From assembly GCF_007679325.1 (NCBI RefSeq), contig NZ_VEGI01000002.1, positions 124,001 to 188,000 on the forward strand: a stretch of 64,000 nt of DNA, written 5' to 3'. The stretch comes from Arthrobacter sp. U41. GTDB taxonomy: Bacteria; Actinomycetota; Actinomycetes; Actinomycetales; Micrococcaceae. Of this stretch, positions 28,281-37,521 are shown piece by piece; the first letter of the stretch is position 1, and the number at the start of each line of letters is the position of its first letter. The notes beneath the pieces were generated by a model. That model worked only from the letters and a program-made list of their open reading frames with translations, was not told the origin of the DNA and made no database searches. Both the position numbers and the translations under genes were made by a program.

Positions 28281-29606
28281 ATGAACGCCACCCCTGCTTT
28301 TAGCCCTCCCTGCGGTCCGATCACCGGATGGCGTGACGGCGACGTGGTGCGCGCCACCGGAATCCCCTACGCCACGGCGGGACGTTTCCAGCCGCCCGCG
28401 AGTGCACCCGACCGGACCGAGGTCTTCGCGGCCACGTCCCTGTCCCCGGCCTGCCCACAGGGACCCGTGCCGTTCCTGGACGACATCCTCGGCACCCGCT
28501 ACGGGGAGCTTCCCGGAAGCGAGGACTGCCAGCGGCTCTCGATCACCATGCCGGCCGGCCTTGGCGCGAACGAGCGTGTCCCGGTGATGGTGTGGCTCCA
28601 CGGCGGCTCCTACACCTCCGGCTCCGGCGACCTCGCCATCTTCGACCCCCGGGCCCTCGTCGCTGAAAACCGGGTCATCGTGGTGTCCGTGACGTACCGC
28701 CTGGGCCTGTTTGGCTACCTCGCCACCGGCACGGGCCGGCCCGCGAACCTCGGCCTGCTGGACCAGCTCGAGGCGTTCCGCTGGGTCCAGCGCAATATCG
28801 CCGCCTTCGGCGGCGATCCGGGACGGGTCACGGCCTTCGGGCAGTCCGCCGGCGGCGACGCCGTCGCGCACCTCATGGCGACGCCGGAAGCCCCAGCCCT
28901 CTTCCAGCGCGCCATCATCCAAAGCGCACCGCTGGGCATTGCCCGGGGCCGGGAAAAGATGAGCACCGCCATGGGCATCGCCGCCGAAACCGTCACCGAA
29001 GACACCCCGGCGATGGACGTCGTCGACATCGAAGGGCACGTATCGCAGGTGGCCCGGAAGTTCGGGCTGATCGCGGCCATGCCGTTCGGCACCCAGTACG
29101 GGCACGCCCCCTTGCCGCCGGAATCCGGTATCGAGGAGGCCTGGAACGCCACGGCCGCCGGGATCGAGGTCCTGATCGGCCACACCTCTGAGGAAGCCCG
29201 GATGTTCCTGCCGCGCAACCGCGCGGTCAGCCGCCTTACCAGAGTCCCCGTGGTGGGGCCCGCCGCGGTCAAAGCCATCAACTGGGCCGTGACAGAGGCG
29301 GTCTACGGCCGGTCCGCCCGGAAGTTCGCCCGCCGCCACGCCCGGGCGGGCGGCACGGCCTACAGTTACGTACTGAGCTGGGCGGCGCCGGGCAACGTCT
29401 ACGGCGCCGCGCACACCGTCGACCTGCCGCTCCTGTTCGGAAACAAGCAAACGTGGGCGGGAGCCGGCCTGCTCGCGGGTGCCTCGTGGGAGGAAATCAA
29501 CGCCCAAGGCCGGGCACTCCGCGCCGTCTGGGCCCGCTTTGCCGCCGGGGACGGCCTGGACACCCGCGGCGGGCTGCCCGGCACCCTGCAGTACCGGGCG
29601 GTTTAG
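28281..29606 (+). CDS. Carboxylesterase, type B family
   Basis: This 441-residue alpha/beta-hydrolase is of the carboxylesterase/lipase type-B family. It has oxyanion loop WLHGGSYTSGSG near 106, nucleophile Ser189 in FGQSAGGDA and a probable catalytic His in GAAHTVDLPLLFG. The natural ester substrate is unknown. There is no signal peptide, so it is probably cytoplasmic. The ATG at 28281 has only a weak ribosome binding site. The DUF429 gene follows 45 bases later and may be cotranscribed. Confidence 0.9.
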   Translation: MNATPAFSPPCGPITGWRDGDVVRATGIPYATAGRFQPPASAPDRTEVFAATSLSPACPQGPVPFLDDILGTRYGELPGSEDCQRLSITMPAGLGANERVPVMVWLHGGSYTSGSGDLAIFDPRALVAENRVIVVSVTYRLGLFGYLATGTGRPANLGLLDQLEAFRWVQRNIAAFGGDPGRVTAFGQSAGGDAVAHLMATPEAPALFQRAIIQSAPLGIARGREKMSTAMGIAAETVTEDTPAMDVVDIEGHVSQVARKFGLIAAMPFGTQYGHAPLPPESGIEEAWNATAAGIEVLIGHTSEEARMFLPRNRAVSRLTRVPVVGPAAVKAINWAVTEAVYGRSARKFARRHARAGGTAYSYVLSWAAPGNVYGAAHTVDLPLLFGNKQTWAGAGLLAGASWEEINAQGRALRAVWARFAAGDGLDTRGGLPGTLQYRAV

Positions 29607-29651
29607 CCGGATGACGGTCATGGTTCCGGTCGCCTTCGGGAGCGGACCGCG

Positions 29652-30413
29652 GTGAGGACCCTCGGCGTCGACCTCGCCGCGGCCACCCGGAAAACCGCGG
29701 CCGCCGTCATCGTCTGGGGCAACGGCACCGCCCACCTGGAGCATCTGGCCCTCGACGTGGGCGACGACGAGATCGTGCGGCTCTTCGGTGCCAGCGACAT
29801 GACCGGGATCGACTGCCCCGTGGGGTGGCCCGACGCCCTCCTGCCCTTCCTGGCCGGGCATCTCGCCTGCGAGCCGCACTCCGTGCTGGACTACGACGGA
29901 ATCGAAGGCCGCCGGCTTTTGGCGTACCGGGACACCGACCGCTTCGTCACGGCCCGCACCGGGCTGATCCCCCTGAGCGTCTCCGCCGACCGGCTGGCCC
30001 ATCCCGCGATGCGCTGCGCAGTCATCCAGGCCAAAATCGCCGTCGCTCACGGACCGCAGGCCAGGGACGGCAGCGGCCGGCTCGCGGAGGTCTATCCGGC
30101 GGCGACGCTGAAGTCCTGGGGGCTGCCGGCCCGCGGCTACAAGGGGCGCGGCGGCGCCGAGACGGAGCGGCTGGCCGCGATCCTGGACGGCCTGACCGCG
30201 GCAGCGCCGTGGCTGGACCTGGCCGGACACCGCGACCAGCTGGCCGGCTCGGATGACATGTTCGACGCGCTCATCGCCTCCCTCACCGCGCGGGCCGTAG
30301 CCCTCGGCGCGACGCTCCGCCCTGATGCCGGACATGCCCGGGCGGCCGTGACCGAGGGCTGGATCCACGTGCCCGCCGGCGGGCTGGACGGGCTCACCGG
30401 GACCCGGCCGTAG
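29652..30413 (+). CDS. DUF429 (RNase H-like fold) protein
   Basis: The 253-residue protein begins MRTLGVDLAAATRKTAAAVI and contains GIDCPVGWPDAL and EVYPAATLKSWGLPARGYKG, which fits the DUF429 family with a predicted ribonuclease H-like fold. The early Asp (GVDLA) and the middle Asp (IDCPVGWP) would be the metal-binding positions. The biological function is unknown. It starts with GTG at 29652, closely after the esterase. Confidence 0.75.
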   Translation: MRTLGVDLAAATRKTAAAVIVWGNGTAHLEHLALDVGDDEIVRLFGASDMTGIDCPVGWPDALLPFLAGHLACEPHSVLDYDGIEGRRLLAYRDTDRFVTARTGLIPLSVSADRLAHPAMRCAVIQAKIAVAHGPQARDGSGRLAEVYPAATLKSWGLPARGYKGRGGAETERLAAILDGLTAAAPWLDLAGHRDQLAGSDDMFDALIASLTARAVALGATLRPDAGHARAAVTEGWIHVPAGGLDGLTGTRP

Positions 30414-30437
30414 CGGGGCGTTCCCGAGGAGCGGTGG

Positions 30438-32957
30438 TTACTCGAGGCCGAGGGTCCAGCCGCTGATTTCCTCCGAGTCCTCGCCGTGGTCCCGGGTGTG
30501 GTTGTGCGCCCGGATGCGGCTGTCCTGCAGCGCCTGGCGCAGCAGCGAATGCTTCTCCGCCAGGCCCGGCACCCGGTCGATCGCGTCGATGGCGAGCTGG
30601 AAGCGGTCGATCCCGTTGAGCATGGCCATGTCGAACGCCGTTGTGGTGGTGCCTTCCTCCTTGTAGCCGCGGACGTGCAGCCCGTCCTGGTTCGTCCGCC
30701 GGTACGCCAGCCGGTGGATCAGCGACGGATAGCCGTGGTACGCGAAAATGATGGGTTTGTCCGCCGTAAAAATCCCGTCAAAGTCCCGTGACGTCAGGCC
30801 GTGCGGGTGCTCGCTGGCATCCTGGAGCCGCATCAGGTCCACCACGTTGACCACCCGGATCTTCAGCCCGGGGGCACCGGCCTTCAGCAGTTCCGCCGCC
30901 GCGACCGTCTCCACCGTGGGCACGTCTCCGGCGCAGGCCAGCACGACGTCGGGCTCCTCACCGGGGACTTCAGACCCGGCGAACTCCCAGATCCCCAGGC
31001 CGCGCTGACAGTGGTGCGCCGCCTCGGCGGGGCCCAGCCACGTCGGCGAGGGCTGCTTGCCGCTGACCACGATGTTGACGTAGTCCCGCGAACCGAGGCA
31101 GTGCTCCATCACCGAGAGCAGGGTGTTGGCGTCCGGGGGCAGGTAGACGCGGATGACCTCGGCCTTTTTGTTCACGGCATGGTCGATGAAGCCGGGGTCC
31201 TGGTGCGAGAAGCCGTTGTGGTCCTGCTGCCAGACGTGCGAGGACAGCAGGTAGTTGAGCGAGGCGACCGGCCGGCGCCACGCCAGCTCCCGGTGCACCT
31301 TCAGCCACTTGGCGTGCTGGTTGAACATCGAGTCGACGATGTGGATGAAGGCCTCGTAGCAGCTGAACACGCCGTGCCGCCCGGTCAGCAGGTAGCCCTC
31401 GAGCCAGCCCTGGCACAGGTGTTCGCTGAGGACTTCCATCACCCGCCCGGCGCGGGCAAGGTGCTCGTCGAGTTCCTCGATCCGGTACTGCCACACCTTG
31501 TCCGTGACCTCGTAGACGTCCTGCAGCCGGTTGGACGCGGTCTCGTCCGGACCGAACAGCCGGAACGTTTCAGGGTTCTGGCTGATCACGTCGCGGAGCC
31601 AGGACCCCAGCGTGACCATCGCGCTGACCCGCTCCACCCCCGGCCGTGCCACCGCCACCGCGTGGTCCTCGTACTTCGGCAGCTTGAGGTCCCGCAGCAG
31701 CACGCCGCCGTTCGCGTACGGGGTGGCGCTCATCCGCAGTTCGCCCTCGGGGGCGTTCGCCGCAACGTCCGGCCGCAGCCGCCCGGCGTCGTCGAAGAGC
31801 TCATCCGGGCGGTACGATTCCAGCCACTCCCCCAGCTGCGCCAGGTGCTCCGGGTTGGTGCGCACCTCGGACAGCGGCACCTGGTGGCTCCGCCACGTTC
31901 CTTCCACCGGGAGCCCGTCAACCACCCGGGGCCCGGTCCAGCCCTTCGGGGAGCGCAGCACAATCACGGGCCAGCGGGCAGCGCCGTCGTCGGGTGTTCC
32001 GTCCCCCGTTGTTGCACTCCGGCGCGCCGCCTGGATGTCCCTGATCTCCATGAGGCAGCGGTCCAGGACGGCGGCGAAGTCGCGGTGGGCGGCCGCCGTG
32101 TCGTCCGGATCGGCCACGGTCACGAAGTGCGGCTCGTGGCCGTACCCGCGGAGCAATTGCTCCAGCTGGGCCTCGGGCATGCGGGCCAGGATGGTCGGGT
32201 TGGCGATTTTGTAGCCGTTCAGGTGGAGGATCGGCAGCACCGCGCCGTCATGCACCGGGTCCAGGAAGTTGTGGGAATGCCAGCTCGCTGCCAGCGGCCC
32301 GGTTTCGGCCTCACCGTCACCGATCACGACGGCGGAGATCAGGTCCGGGTTGTCGAACACGGAGCCGTACGCGTGCGCAAGGGAGTAGCCCAGCTCCCCG
32401 CCCTCGCTGATGGAGCCCGGGGTTTCCGGGGCGGCGTGGCTGGGGATGCCGCCCGGGTACGAGAACTGCCGGAACAGCTCGGCCATGCCGGGTTCGTCGT
32501 CGCTGACGTTGCTGTAAATCTCGGAGTAGGTGCCCTCCAGCCAGGCGTTCGCCACCACGGCGGGTCCGCCGTGCCCCGGACCGGCGATGAACAGCATGTT
32601 CTTGTTGTCCCGGCGGATGGCCCGGTTCAGGTGGGCGTAGACGAAGTTCAATCCCGGGGTGGTGCCCCAGTGGCCCAGCAGCCTGGATTTGGTATCGTCC
32701 GCGCTCAGGGGCTCGCGTAGCAGGGGGTTGGAGCGGAGGTAGATCTGCCCTACGGAGAGGTAGTTCGCGGCGCGCCACCAGCGGTCCACCAGCGCCAGTT
32801 CGGCGTCGTCGTCACCCTTTCGCCCGGCAGACTCCGGCGCCGGCTCGGATTGCCGCCCCGGGGTGCCGCTGAGGCTTGGATCGGCGTCGGTGATCTGGTC
32901 ACTGGACTGGTCACTGGACTGGTCACTGGACAGATCGCGGGTCAGGTCACGGGTCAC
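30438..32957 (-). CDS. xfp: Xylulose-5-phosphate/fructose-6-phosphate phosphoketolase
   Basis: This thiamine-diphosphate enzyme splits xylulose-5-P (or fructose-6-P) with phosphate into acetyl-phosphate plus glyceraldehyde-3-P (or erythrose-4-P). The 839-residue protein has [27 protein letters not shown] and GPGHGGPA. The ThDP-binding GDGEAETG and the C-terminal region from about 610 are also present, typical of full-length phosphoketolase. The GTG at 32957 has an AAGGAA site 5 bases away, better supported than the longer frame. The first 45 residues are a disordered acidic leader with a repeated SSDQ unit. No acetate kinase gene is visible nearby. Confidence 0.96.
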   Translation of the reverse strand: MTRDLTRDLSSDQSSDQSSDQITDADPSLSGTPGRQSEPAPESAGRKGDDDAELALVDRWWRAANYLSVGQIYLRSNPLLREPLSADDTKSRLLGHWGTTPGLNFVYAHLNRAIRRDNKNMLFIAGPGHGGPAVVANAWLEGTYSEIYSNVSDDEPGMAELFRQFSYPGGIPSHAAPETPGSISEGGELGYSLAHAYGSVFDNPDLISAVVIGDGEAETGPLAASWHSHNFLDPVHDGAVLPILHLNGYKIANPTILARMPEAQLEQLLRGYGHEPHFVTVADPDDTAAAHRDFAAVLDRCLMEIRDIQAARRSATTGDGTPDDGAARWPVIVLRSPKGWTGPRVVDGLPVEGTWRSHQVPLSEVRTNPEHLAQLGEWLESYRPDELFDDAGRLRPDVAANAPEGELRMSATPYANGGVLLRDLKLPKYEDHAVAVARPGVERVSAMVTLGSWLRDVISQNPETFRLFGPDETASNRLQDVYEVTDKVWQYRIEELDEHLARAGRVMEVLSEHLCQGWLEGYLLTGRHGVFSCYEAFIHIVDSMFNQHAKWLKVHRELAWRRPVASLNYLLSSHVWQQDHNGFSHQDPGFIDHAVNKKAEVIRVYLPPDANTLLSVMEHCLGSRDYVNIVVSGKQPSPTWLGPAEAAHHCQRGLGIWEFAGSEVPGEEPDVVLACAGDVPTVETVAAAELLKAGAPGLKIRVVNVVDLMRLQDASEHPHGLTSRDFDGIFTADKPIIFAYHGYPSLIHRLAYRRTNQDGLHVRGYKEEGTTTTAFDMAMLNGIDRFQLAIDAIDRVPGLAEKHSLLRQALQDSRIRAHNHTRDHGEDSEEISGWTLGLE
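32895..32930. repeat. Three copies of a 12-bp tandem repeat inside xfp
   Basis: The unit CTGGTCACTGGA occurs three times in a row, encoding SSDQ repeats in the N-terminal leader. Unit length is a multiple of three, so copy-number change would not shift the frame. Confidence 0.9.
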
Positions 32958-33095
32958 TGGATTCCTTACTTCACGGGGGCTTGGGCGGCGCGCAACCTCC
33001 ATCGCAACACGTCCCCGGACCGGACACAAGCCTGCCCGCCCGTGTCAACGGGCGGAGCTTGCCAGCCTCTTGCCACCGGGTAGTGTGGTCCCAGA

Positions 33096-33695
33096 ATGTT
33101 CACGCTGACCATCAATCAAACAGACAGCCGGCGCGACGGCGACTGCGTGCCGCAGCTCCTTAAGGACCTGCGGCACATTCCAGCGCGCCTCGATTTCGAC
33201 CGCTCGGTGGAGGACGAGGTCCAGGGCATTGTGGACCTCCCGCACCAGGCCGTCGAGGCGGCGATGATCGCGTTGCGGACCGGCAGCTGGTACGTCGGGA
33301 TCGGCGTCGGGCCTGTCAATGAGCCGCTGCCGAACCAGATTAAGGACGCCTCGGGCCACGGGCTGATTTATGCCCGCCGGGCCGTGGACCGGCTGCGCAA
33401 CGGAAAGGACCGGATTCCGGTGGCAGTGGAGGGACCGCTGGCCGAGATCGCGGCGGAGTCCGAGGCGGTGTTGCGGCTGCTGGGGCACATTGTGCACGAC
33501 CGCAGCCCCGCGGAATGGCGCGTCCTGGACCTGCTGACGCCCGGCGTCCGCGGGCAGCAGAAAGCGGTGGCCGAGGAACTCGGGATCACCACCCAGGCGG
33601 TCAGCAAGGCCGTGGCGCGGGCCCAGTGGAACGAGGAACACGCCGCGCGTCCCGCCGCGGCCAGGCTTCTGGGCCTCATCCTCGAGGTGCGCTGA
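33096..33695 (+). CDS. SatD-like protein with C-terminal helix-turn-helix
   Basis: The 199-residue protein has an N-terminal domain (about 1-115) with RSVEDEVQGIVDLPHQAVEA and GIGVGPV followed by YARRAVDRL; these resemble the SatD family pattern GDEFQG...GIG...ARxAL. The C-terminus carries a clear helix-turn-helix, QQKAVAEELGITTQAVSKAV (about 153-173), like MarR or sigma-4 modules. I infer a DNA-binding regulator with a ligand- or nucleotide-sensing N-terminus; the target is unknown. The ATG at 33096 is divergent from phosphoketolase (about 140 bases apart), which makes xfp a possible target. Confidence 0.6.
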   Translation: MFTLTINQTDSRRDGDCVPQLLKDLRHIPARLDFDRSVEDEVQGIVDLPHQAVEAAMIALRTGSWYVGIGVGPVNEPLPNQIKDASGHGLIYARRAVDRLRNGKDRIPVAVEGPLAEIAAESEAVLRLLGHIVHDRSPAEWRVLDLLTPGVRGQQKAVAEELGITTQAVSKAVARAQWNEEHAARPAAARLLGLILEVR

Positions 33696-33718
33696 CCGCG
33701 CCTCCGCCCGGCCGGTTG

Positions 33719-34627
33719 CTAGAGCAGCAGGCTGCGCAGCACGTGGGCGGCGCCGTCGTCGAACACGGAGTGGGTGACCTCGTTCGCGGCAGCGATGACT
33801 TCCTCCGGCGCCTGGCCCATGGCCACACCGCGGGCTGCCCAAGTGAGCATCTCGATATCATTGCGGCCGTCGCCGACCGCGACGGTGCGGTGCGTCTCGA
33901 TCTCAAGCCGGCCGCGCAGGTGCTCCAGCGCGCTGGCCTTCGTCACGCCTTCGGCGGCGATGTCCAGCCAGGCCGTCCAGCCCACCGAGTACGTCACGCC
34001 GGCCAAGCCGATGTGCCGGATGGCGGTATTGAATTCCTCGGGTGTGTTCTCGGCGCTGAAGACCACCACACGGACCGCGGTGGCTTCCAGCATGGTCTGG
34101 AAGTCGACGCCGATGGCCTCCACCCCGAAGCTCATGTCCTGGAAGCGCTCGGTGGAGAGGAACGCGCCGTCCTCGTCCTCGAGAGCGTATTTGGCTGTGG
34201 GCAGCCGCTTGCGCAGCGCCCGCAGCACGGGGCCGGGGTCGAAGGTGGCCTTGTGCACGATCTCGTACCCGGCCGAGAGGCTGGAATCCAGGCGCAGCGT
34301 GACACCGCCGTTGGAGCACACGGCGTAGCCGTTGTCGATGCCGATGTGCTCGATGATGGGCAGCGTCGCGTTGAGTGAACGGCCCGTCGCGATGGTGACG
34401 TGGTGGCCTGCAGCCACGACGTCCTGGGCGGCTTCACGGACGGGGACGGACATGTGGCCGTCGTGGTCCACGAGGGTGCCGTCGACGTCGAGGGCGACCA
34501 TCAGCTTTTGGGCTGCTGCGTTGTTGTTGTTCCCGTTGTTGCGGTTGTTCTCGTTGTGCTCGTTGTTCCGGGTGTTGTCTCGCCGGTCATCGTTGCCGGC
34601 GACTGAGGTTTCAGTCAATGTTGTCAT
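33719..34627 (-). CDS. Cof-type HAD phosphatase with Asn-rich N-terminal tail
   Basis: This HAD-superfamily hydrolase of 302 residues has motif I LDVDGTL (Asp47 nucleophile, Asp49), then VTIATGRSLN (motif II) and VGDGRNDIEML (motif IV). It belongs to the Cof/sugar-phosphatase subgroup; the substrate is not predictable. The N-terminal 40 residues precede the fold and contain an Asn/Arg-rich run (about 18-36), encoded by repeated GTTGTT triplets on the plus strand. The ATG at 34627 is chosen because the longer frame has no ribosome binding site. A second HAD phosphatase of this type lies at 57975. Confidence 0.88.
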   Translation of the reverse strand: MTTLTETSVAGNDDRRDNTRNNEHNENNRNNGNNNNAAAQKLMVALDVDGTLVDHDGHMSVPVREAAQDVVAAGHHVTIATGRSLNATLPIIEHIGIDNGYAVCSNGGVTLRLDSSLSAGYEIVHKATFDPGPVLRALRKRLPTAKYALEDEDGAFLSTERFQDMSFGVEAIGVDFQTMLEATAVRVVVFSAENTPEEFNTAIRHIGLAGVTYSVGWTAWLDIAAEGVTKASALEHLRGRLEIETHRTVAVGDGRNDIEMLTWAARGVAMGQAPEEVIAAANEVTHSVFDDGAAHVLRSLLL

Positions 34628-34714
34628 CTCACAAGTAGAGCAGACACCCCCGACCGCCGCTAGGACGCCCGCCACAGCGCGCAGTGAACCGGGGATGAAC
34701 AGCTGTTGACGCCC

Positions 34715-34742
34715 ATGACCCCGCGGCAGTCCGCCGGGTCAT
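34715..34742 (-). terminator. Hairpin terminator after serS
   Basis: ATGACCC and GGGTCAT form the outer stem, with GCGG/CCGC nested inside, separated by single unpaired bases. It lies about 20 bases past the serS stop. Confidence 0.5.
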
Positions 34743-34760
34743 GGGCCGGGAACCGGCGGC

Positions 34761-36041
34761 TCAGATGACGGGGAAGACCGTCATGCCGCCGAGGTACTTC
34801 TGCAGGGCCTGCGGGATGTTGACGGAGCCGTCCGGGTTCTGGTGGTGCTCCAGGATGGCGACGATCCAGCGCGTGGTGGCCAGGGTGCCGTTGAGCGTGG
34901 CGACGGCCCGGGTGCCCTTGGGCGCCCCGTCCTCGTTCAGCACGCGTTCGCGGATATTGAGCCGGCGGGCCTGGAAGGTGGTGCAGTTGGAGGTCGAGGT
35001 CAGCTCGCGGTAGGCACCCTGCGTCGGAACCCAGGCCTCGCAGTCGAATTTGCGGGCGGCGGAGTTACCGAGGTCCCCGGCGGCGGTGTCAATGACCCGG
35101 TACGGCAGTTCGCACTTGGCCAGCATCTCCTCTTCCCAGGCCAGCAGCCGGGCGTGCTCGGCCGCGGCCTCCTCGACCGTGGTGTAGATGAACATCTCCA
35201 CCTTGTTGAACTGGTGGACCCGGATGATGCCGCGGGTGTCCTTGCCGTGCGAACCGGCCTCGCGGCGGTAGCACGAGCTCTGCCCGGCGTAGCGGACCGG
35301 GCCGGCGGAGAGGTCCAGGATCTCGTCCGCGTGGTAGCCGGCCAGCGCCACTTCAGAGGTGCCCACAAGGTAGAGGTCGTCTTCGGCGAGGCGGTAGATC
35401 TCGGCGTCGTGCTTGACGTCAAAACCGGTGCCCTGCATGGTCTCCGGGCGCACCAGGGTGGGGGTGATCATCGGAATGAAACCGGCGTCGATCGCCTGCT
35501 CCATGGCCATCTGCAGCAGCGCCATTTCCAGCCGGGCTCCCGCACCGCGCAGGAAGTAGAACCGTGAACCGGACACCTTGGCGCCGCGCTCCATGTCGAT
35601 GGCGCCAATCAGCTCACCGATCTCCAGGTGGTCCCTGGGCTCGAAGTCGGTGAACTCGCGGGGGGTGCCGACGGTCTTGACCACGATGTAGTCGTCCTCG
35701 CCGCCCGCCGGGACGCCGTCCTCGATGAGGTTGGGGATGGCGCGCAGCAGTTCGTCGTGGTCGGCCTGGGCGGCGTCGGCCTCGGCGGACGCGGCCTTGA
35801 CCTGGCCGGCGAGGACCTTGACCTCCGCCAGCAGGGCCTGCTTCTCCTCGCCCTTGGCCTGCGCCACCTTCTTGCCGAAGGCATTCTGCTCGGCCCTCAG
35901 GTTTTCAAAGCGGATCAAGGCGGCACGCCGGGCCGAGTCCGCGGCGATGATCGCGTCCACCACGGACTCGTCGGCGCCGCGGGCGCGCTGGCTGGCCCGG
36001 AACTTGTCCGGATTTTCGCTGAGGTCTTTTACGTCGATCAC
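34761..36041 (-). CDS. serS: Seryl-tRNA synthetase
   Basis: SerS charges serine and selenocysteine tRNAs. The 426-residue protein has the N-terminal long coiled-coil tRNA-binding arm (about 30-105) and a class II core with [37 protein letters not shown] (motif 2) and [17 protein letters not shown] (motif 3 region). The ATG at 36041 gives the usual length. It is divergent from the lipid kinase over about 90 bases. Confidence 0.97.
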   Translation of the reverse strand: MIDVKDLSENPDKFRASQRARGADESVVDAIIAADSARRAALIRFENLRAEQNAFGKKVAQAKGEEKQALLAEVKVLAGQVKAASAEADAAQADHDELLRAIPNLIEDGVPAGGEDDYIVVKTVGTPREFTDFEPRDHLEIGELIGAIDMERGAKVSGSRFYFLRGAGARLEMALLQMAMEQAIDAGFIPMITPTLVRPETMQGTGFDVKHDAEIYRLAEDDLYLVGTSEVALAGYHADEILDLSAGPVRYAGQSSCYRREAGSHGKDTRGIIRVHQFNKVEMFIYTTVEEAAAEHARLLAWEEEMLAKCELPYRVIDTAAGDLGNSAARKFDCEAWVPTQGAYRELTSTSNCTTFQARRLNIRERVLNEDGAPKGTRAVATLNGTLATTRWIVAILEHHQNPDGSVNIPQALQKYLGGMTVFPVI

Positions 36042-36130
36042 GTGACAAGACTATCCAATGCGGGCACCATTACCGGGCAATCGCCGGGCAATCAGGCCAC
36101 CGGCCACCGGCGGGATAGTGTTGGAGCACA

Positions 36131-37195
36131 ATGCGCGACTGGCTGCCCTACCTCATCATCGCTGGACTCCTGGTATTTGCCGTCTCCAGCTGGTGGGGGG
36201 TGCGCAGACTCAAAGCCAAGCACGCGCGCAGCGCCGTGTGGGAGGAAACGCACAGTCCCGGGCTGGGCCAGCAAAAGGTGGCCGTGGTGATGAACCCGAT
36301 CAAGTCCCGGTCCGATGAGGCCCGCACCCTGATTGAAAATGCCTGCGCCGCTGCCGGCTGGGTACCGCCGCGGGTCTTCGAGACCACGGCCGAGGACCCC
36401 GGGGCCGCGCAGGCGCGCGCCGCGCTGGACTACGGCGCCGATGTCATTCTCGTGGGCGGCGGCGACGGCACGGTCCGGGCAGTGGCGGACGTCCTCGCCG
36501 GCACGGACACCGCCATGGCCCTGATCCCCCTCGGCACCGGAAACCTCCTGGCCCGCAATATCCACCTCGACATAGGCGACCTGCAGGGCAGCGTCCAGAC
36601 CGCCCTGTTCGGGCACCAGCGCTTCATCGACACGGCGCGGATGAAGGTTGAGAACACCCGCACCGGCGAGGCCGCGGAACACACCTTCCTGGTCATCGCC
36701 GGCATTGGCATGGACGCCGAGGTGGTGGGAGACACCAACGACGGACTGAAGAAGGCCGTGGGCTGGCTGGCCTACACCGAGGCGGGCGTGCGGCACCTCC
36801 CCGGCCGCCGCAAAAAAGTGTCCATCTCGCTGGACGACCAGCCGGAACAGAGCCGGAAGATCCGCAGCGTGCTGTTCGCCAACTGCGGCCTGATCCCCGG
36901 CGGGATCGACTTCATCCCCCAGGCCATGATCGACGACGGCATGCTCGACGTCGTGGTGATGAGTCCGCGCAGCGCGATCGGCTGGCTGGCGATGTACTGG
37001 AAGATCGTGCTGAAGCACAAAAGAAACCTGCCGGTGATGACGTATTACCGCTCCGGCAAGATCACCATCCGCTGCGCGGAGCCGATGCCCACACAGGTCG
37101 ACGGCGATCCATCCGGTGAAGCCACGAAGGTCACCGTGCAGGTTGCCCCCGGCTCGCTGCTCGTCCGGGTTAAGGACGGCACCGAGGGGGATTAG
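36131..37195 (+). CDS. Diacylglycerol/sphingosine kinase-family lipid kinase
   Basis: The 354-residue protein belongs to the DAGKc family: GGGDGT at 109-114, IPLGTGNLLARN near 135 and VGIGMDAEV-like AGIGMDAEVV. A single N-terminal transmembrane helix (about 5-23) anchors it to the membrane. Such enzymes phosphorylate diacylglycerol or related lipids with ATP; the actual lipid is unknown. Its stop codon overlaps that of the convergent 77-residue protein gene by 3 bases. Confidence 0.9.
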   Translation: MRDWLPYLIIAGLLVFAVSSWWGVRRLKAKHARSAVWEETHSPGLGQQKVAVVMNPIKSRSDEARTLIENACAAAGWVPPRVFETTAEDPGAAQARAALDYGADVILVGGGDGTVRAVADVLAGTDTAMALIPLGTGNLLARNIHLDIGDLQGSVQTALFGHQRFIDTARMKVENTRTGEAAEHTFLVIAGIGMDAEVVGDTNDGLKKAVGWLAYTEAGVRHLPGRRKKVSISLDDQPEQSRKIRSVLFANCGLIPGGIDFIPQAMIDDGMLDVVVMSPRSAIGWLAMYWKIVLKHKRNLPVMTYYRSGKITIRCAEPMPTQVDGDPSGEATKVTVQVAPGSLLVRVKDGTEGD

Positions 37196-37428
37196 GCGCT
37201 GGCGTCCTTCGCGGCGTCGTCGTTGTCCGCGGCTGCGGTCTTCTTCGCTTCCGCGGCTGCCTTGGCGGCGCGCGCCTCGGACTGTTCGCGGATCATCGCC
37301 TGCTCCTCTTCGAAGCGCAGCCGGTCCGCACGGTCGGCGTCGTCGCCGTCCCAGTCCTGGTTGTCAGCGGTCGGCTTGGGATTCACGATCATTCCCTGGC
37401 CGTCATTTTCAAGGCTGGTTCCTGCCAT
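37192..37428 (-). CDS. Small charged protein of unknown function
   Basis: The 78-residue protein starts MAGTSLENDGQGMIVNPKPT, is strongly charged and has an Ala/Lys/Glu helix in its second half (EEEQAMIREQSEARAAKAAAEAKK trimmed to its helical part). It is probably soluble and partly disordered. The ATG at 37428 has a good GGGAGCAGG upstream, which argues for a real gene. It resembles small hypothetical proteins seen in Arthrobacter, but I cannot name a family. It ends inside the stop codon of the convergent lipid kinase gene. Confidence 0.65.
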   Translation of the reverse strand: MAGTSLENDGQGMIVNPKPTADNQDWDGDDADRADRLRFEEEQAMIREQSEARAAKAAAEAKKTAAADNDDAAKDASA

Positions 37429-37521
37429 GACCTGCTCCCTCGGTAGAGGACTTCCCCAATATGGATCAGGTAAGCATACGCACAGATTCATAGGGGCGGA
37501 AGTGCCTGATGTGGCATTTGT

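Noticed and set aside
28224-30368. 714-codon minus-strand frame opposite the esterase and DUF429 genes
   Set aside because: The opposite strand encodes two proteins with clear catalytic motifs. This frame is a codon-bias shadow without motifs.
30801-32720. 639-codon plus-strand frame opposite phosphoketolase
   Set aside because: A shadow of the xfp coding strand. No domain or ribosome binding site.
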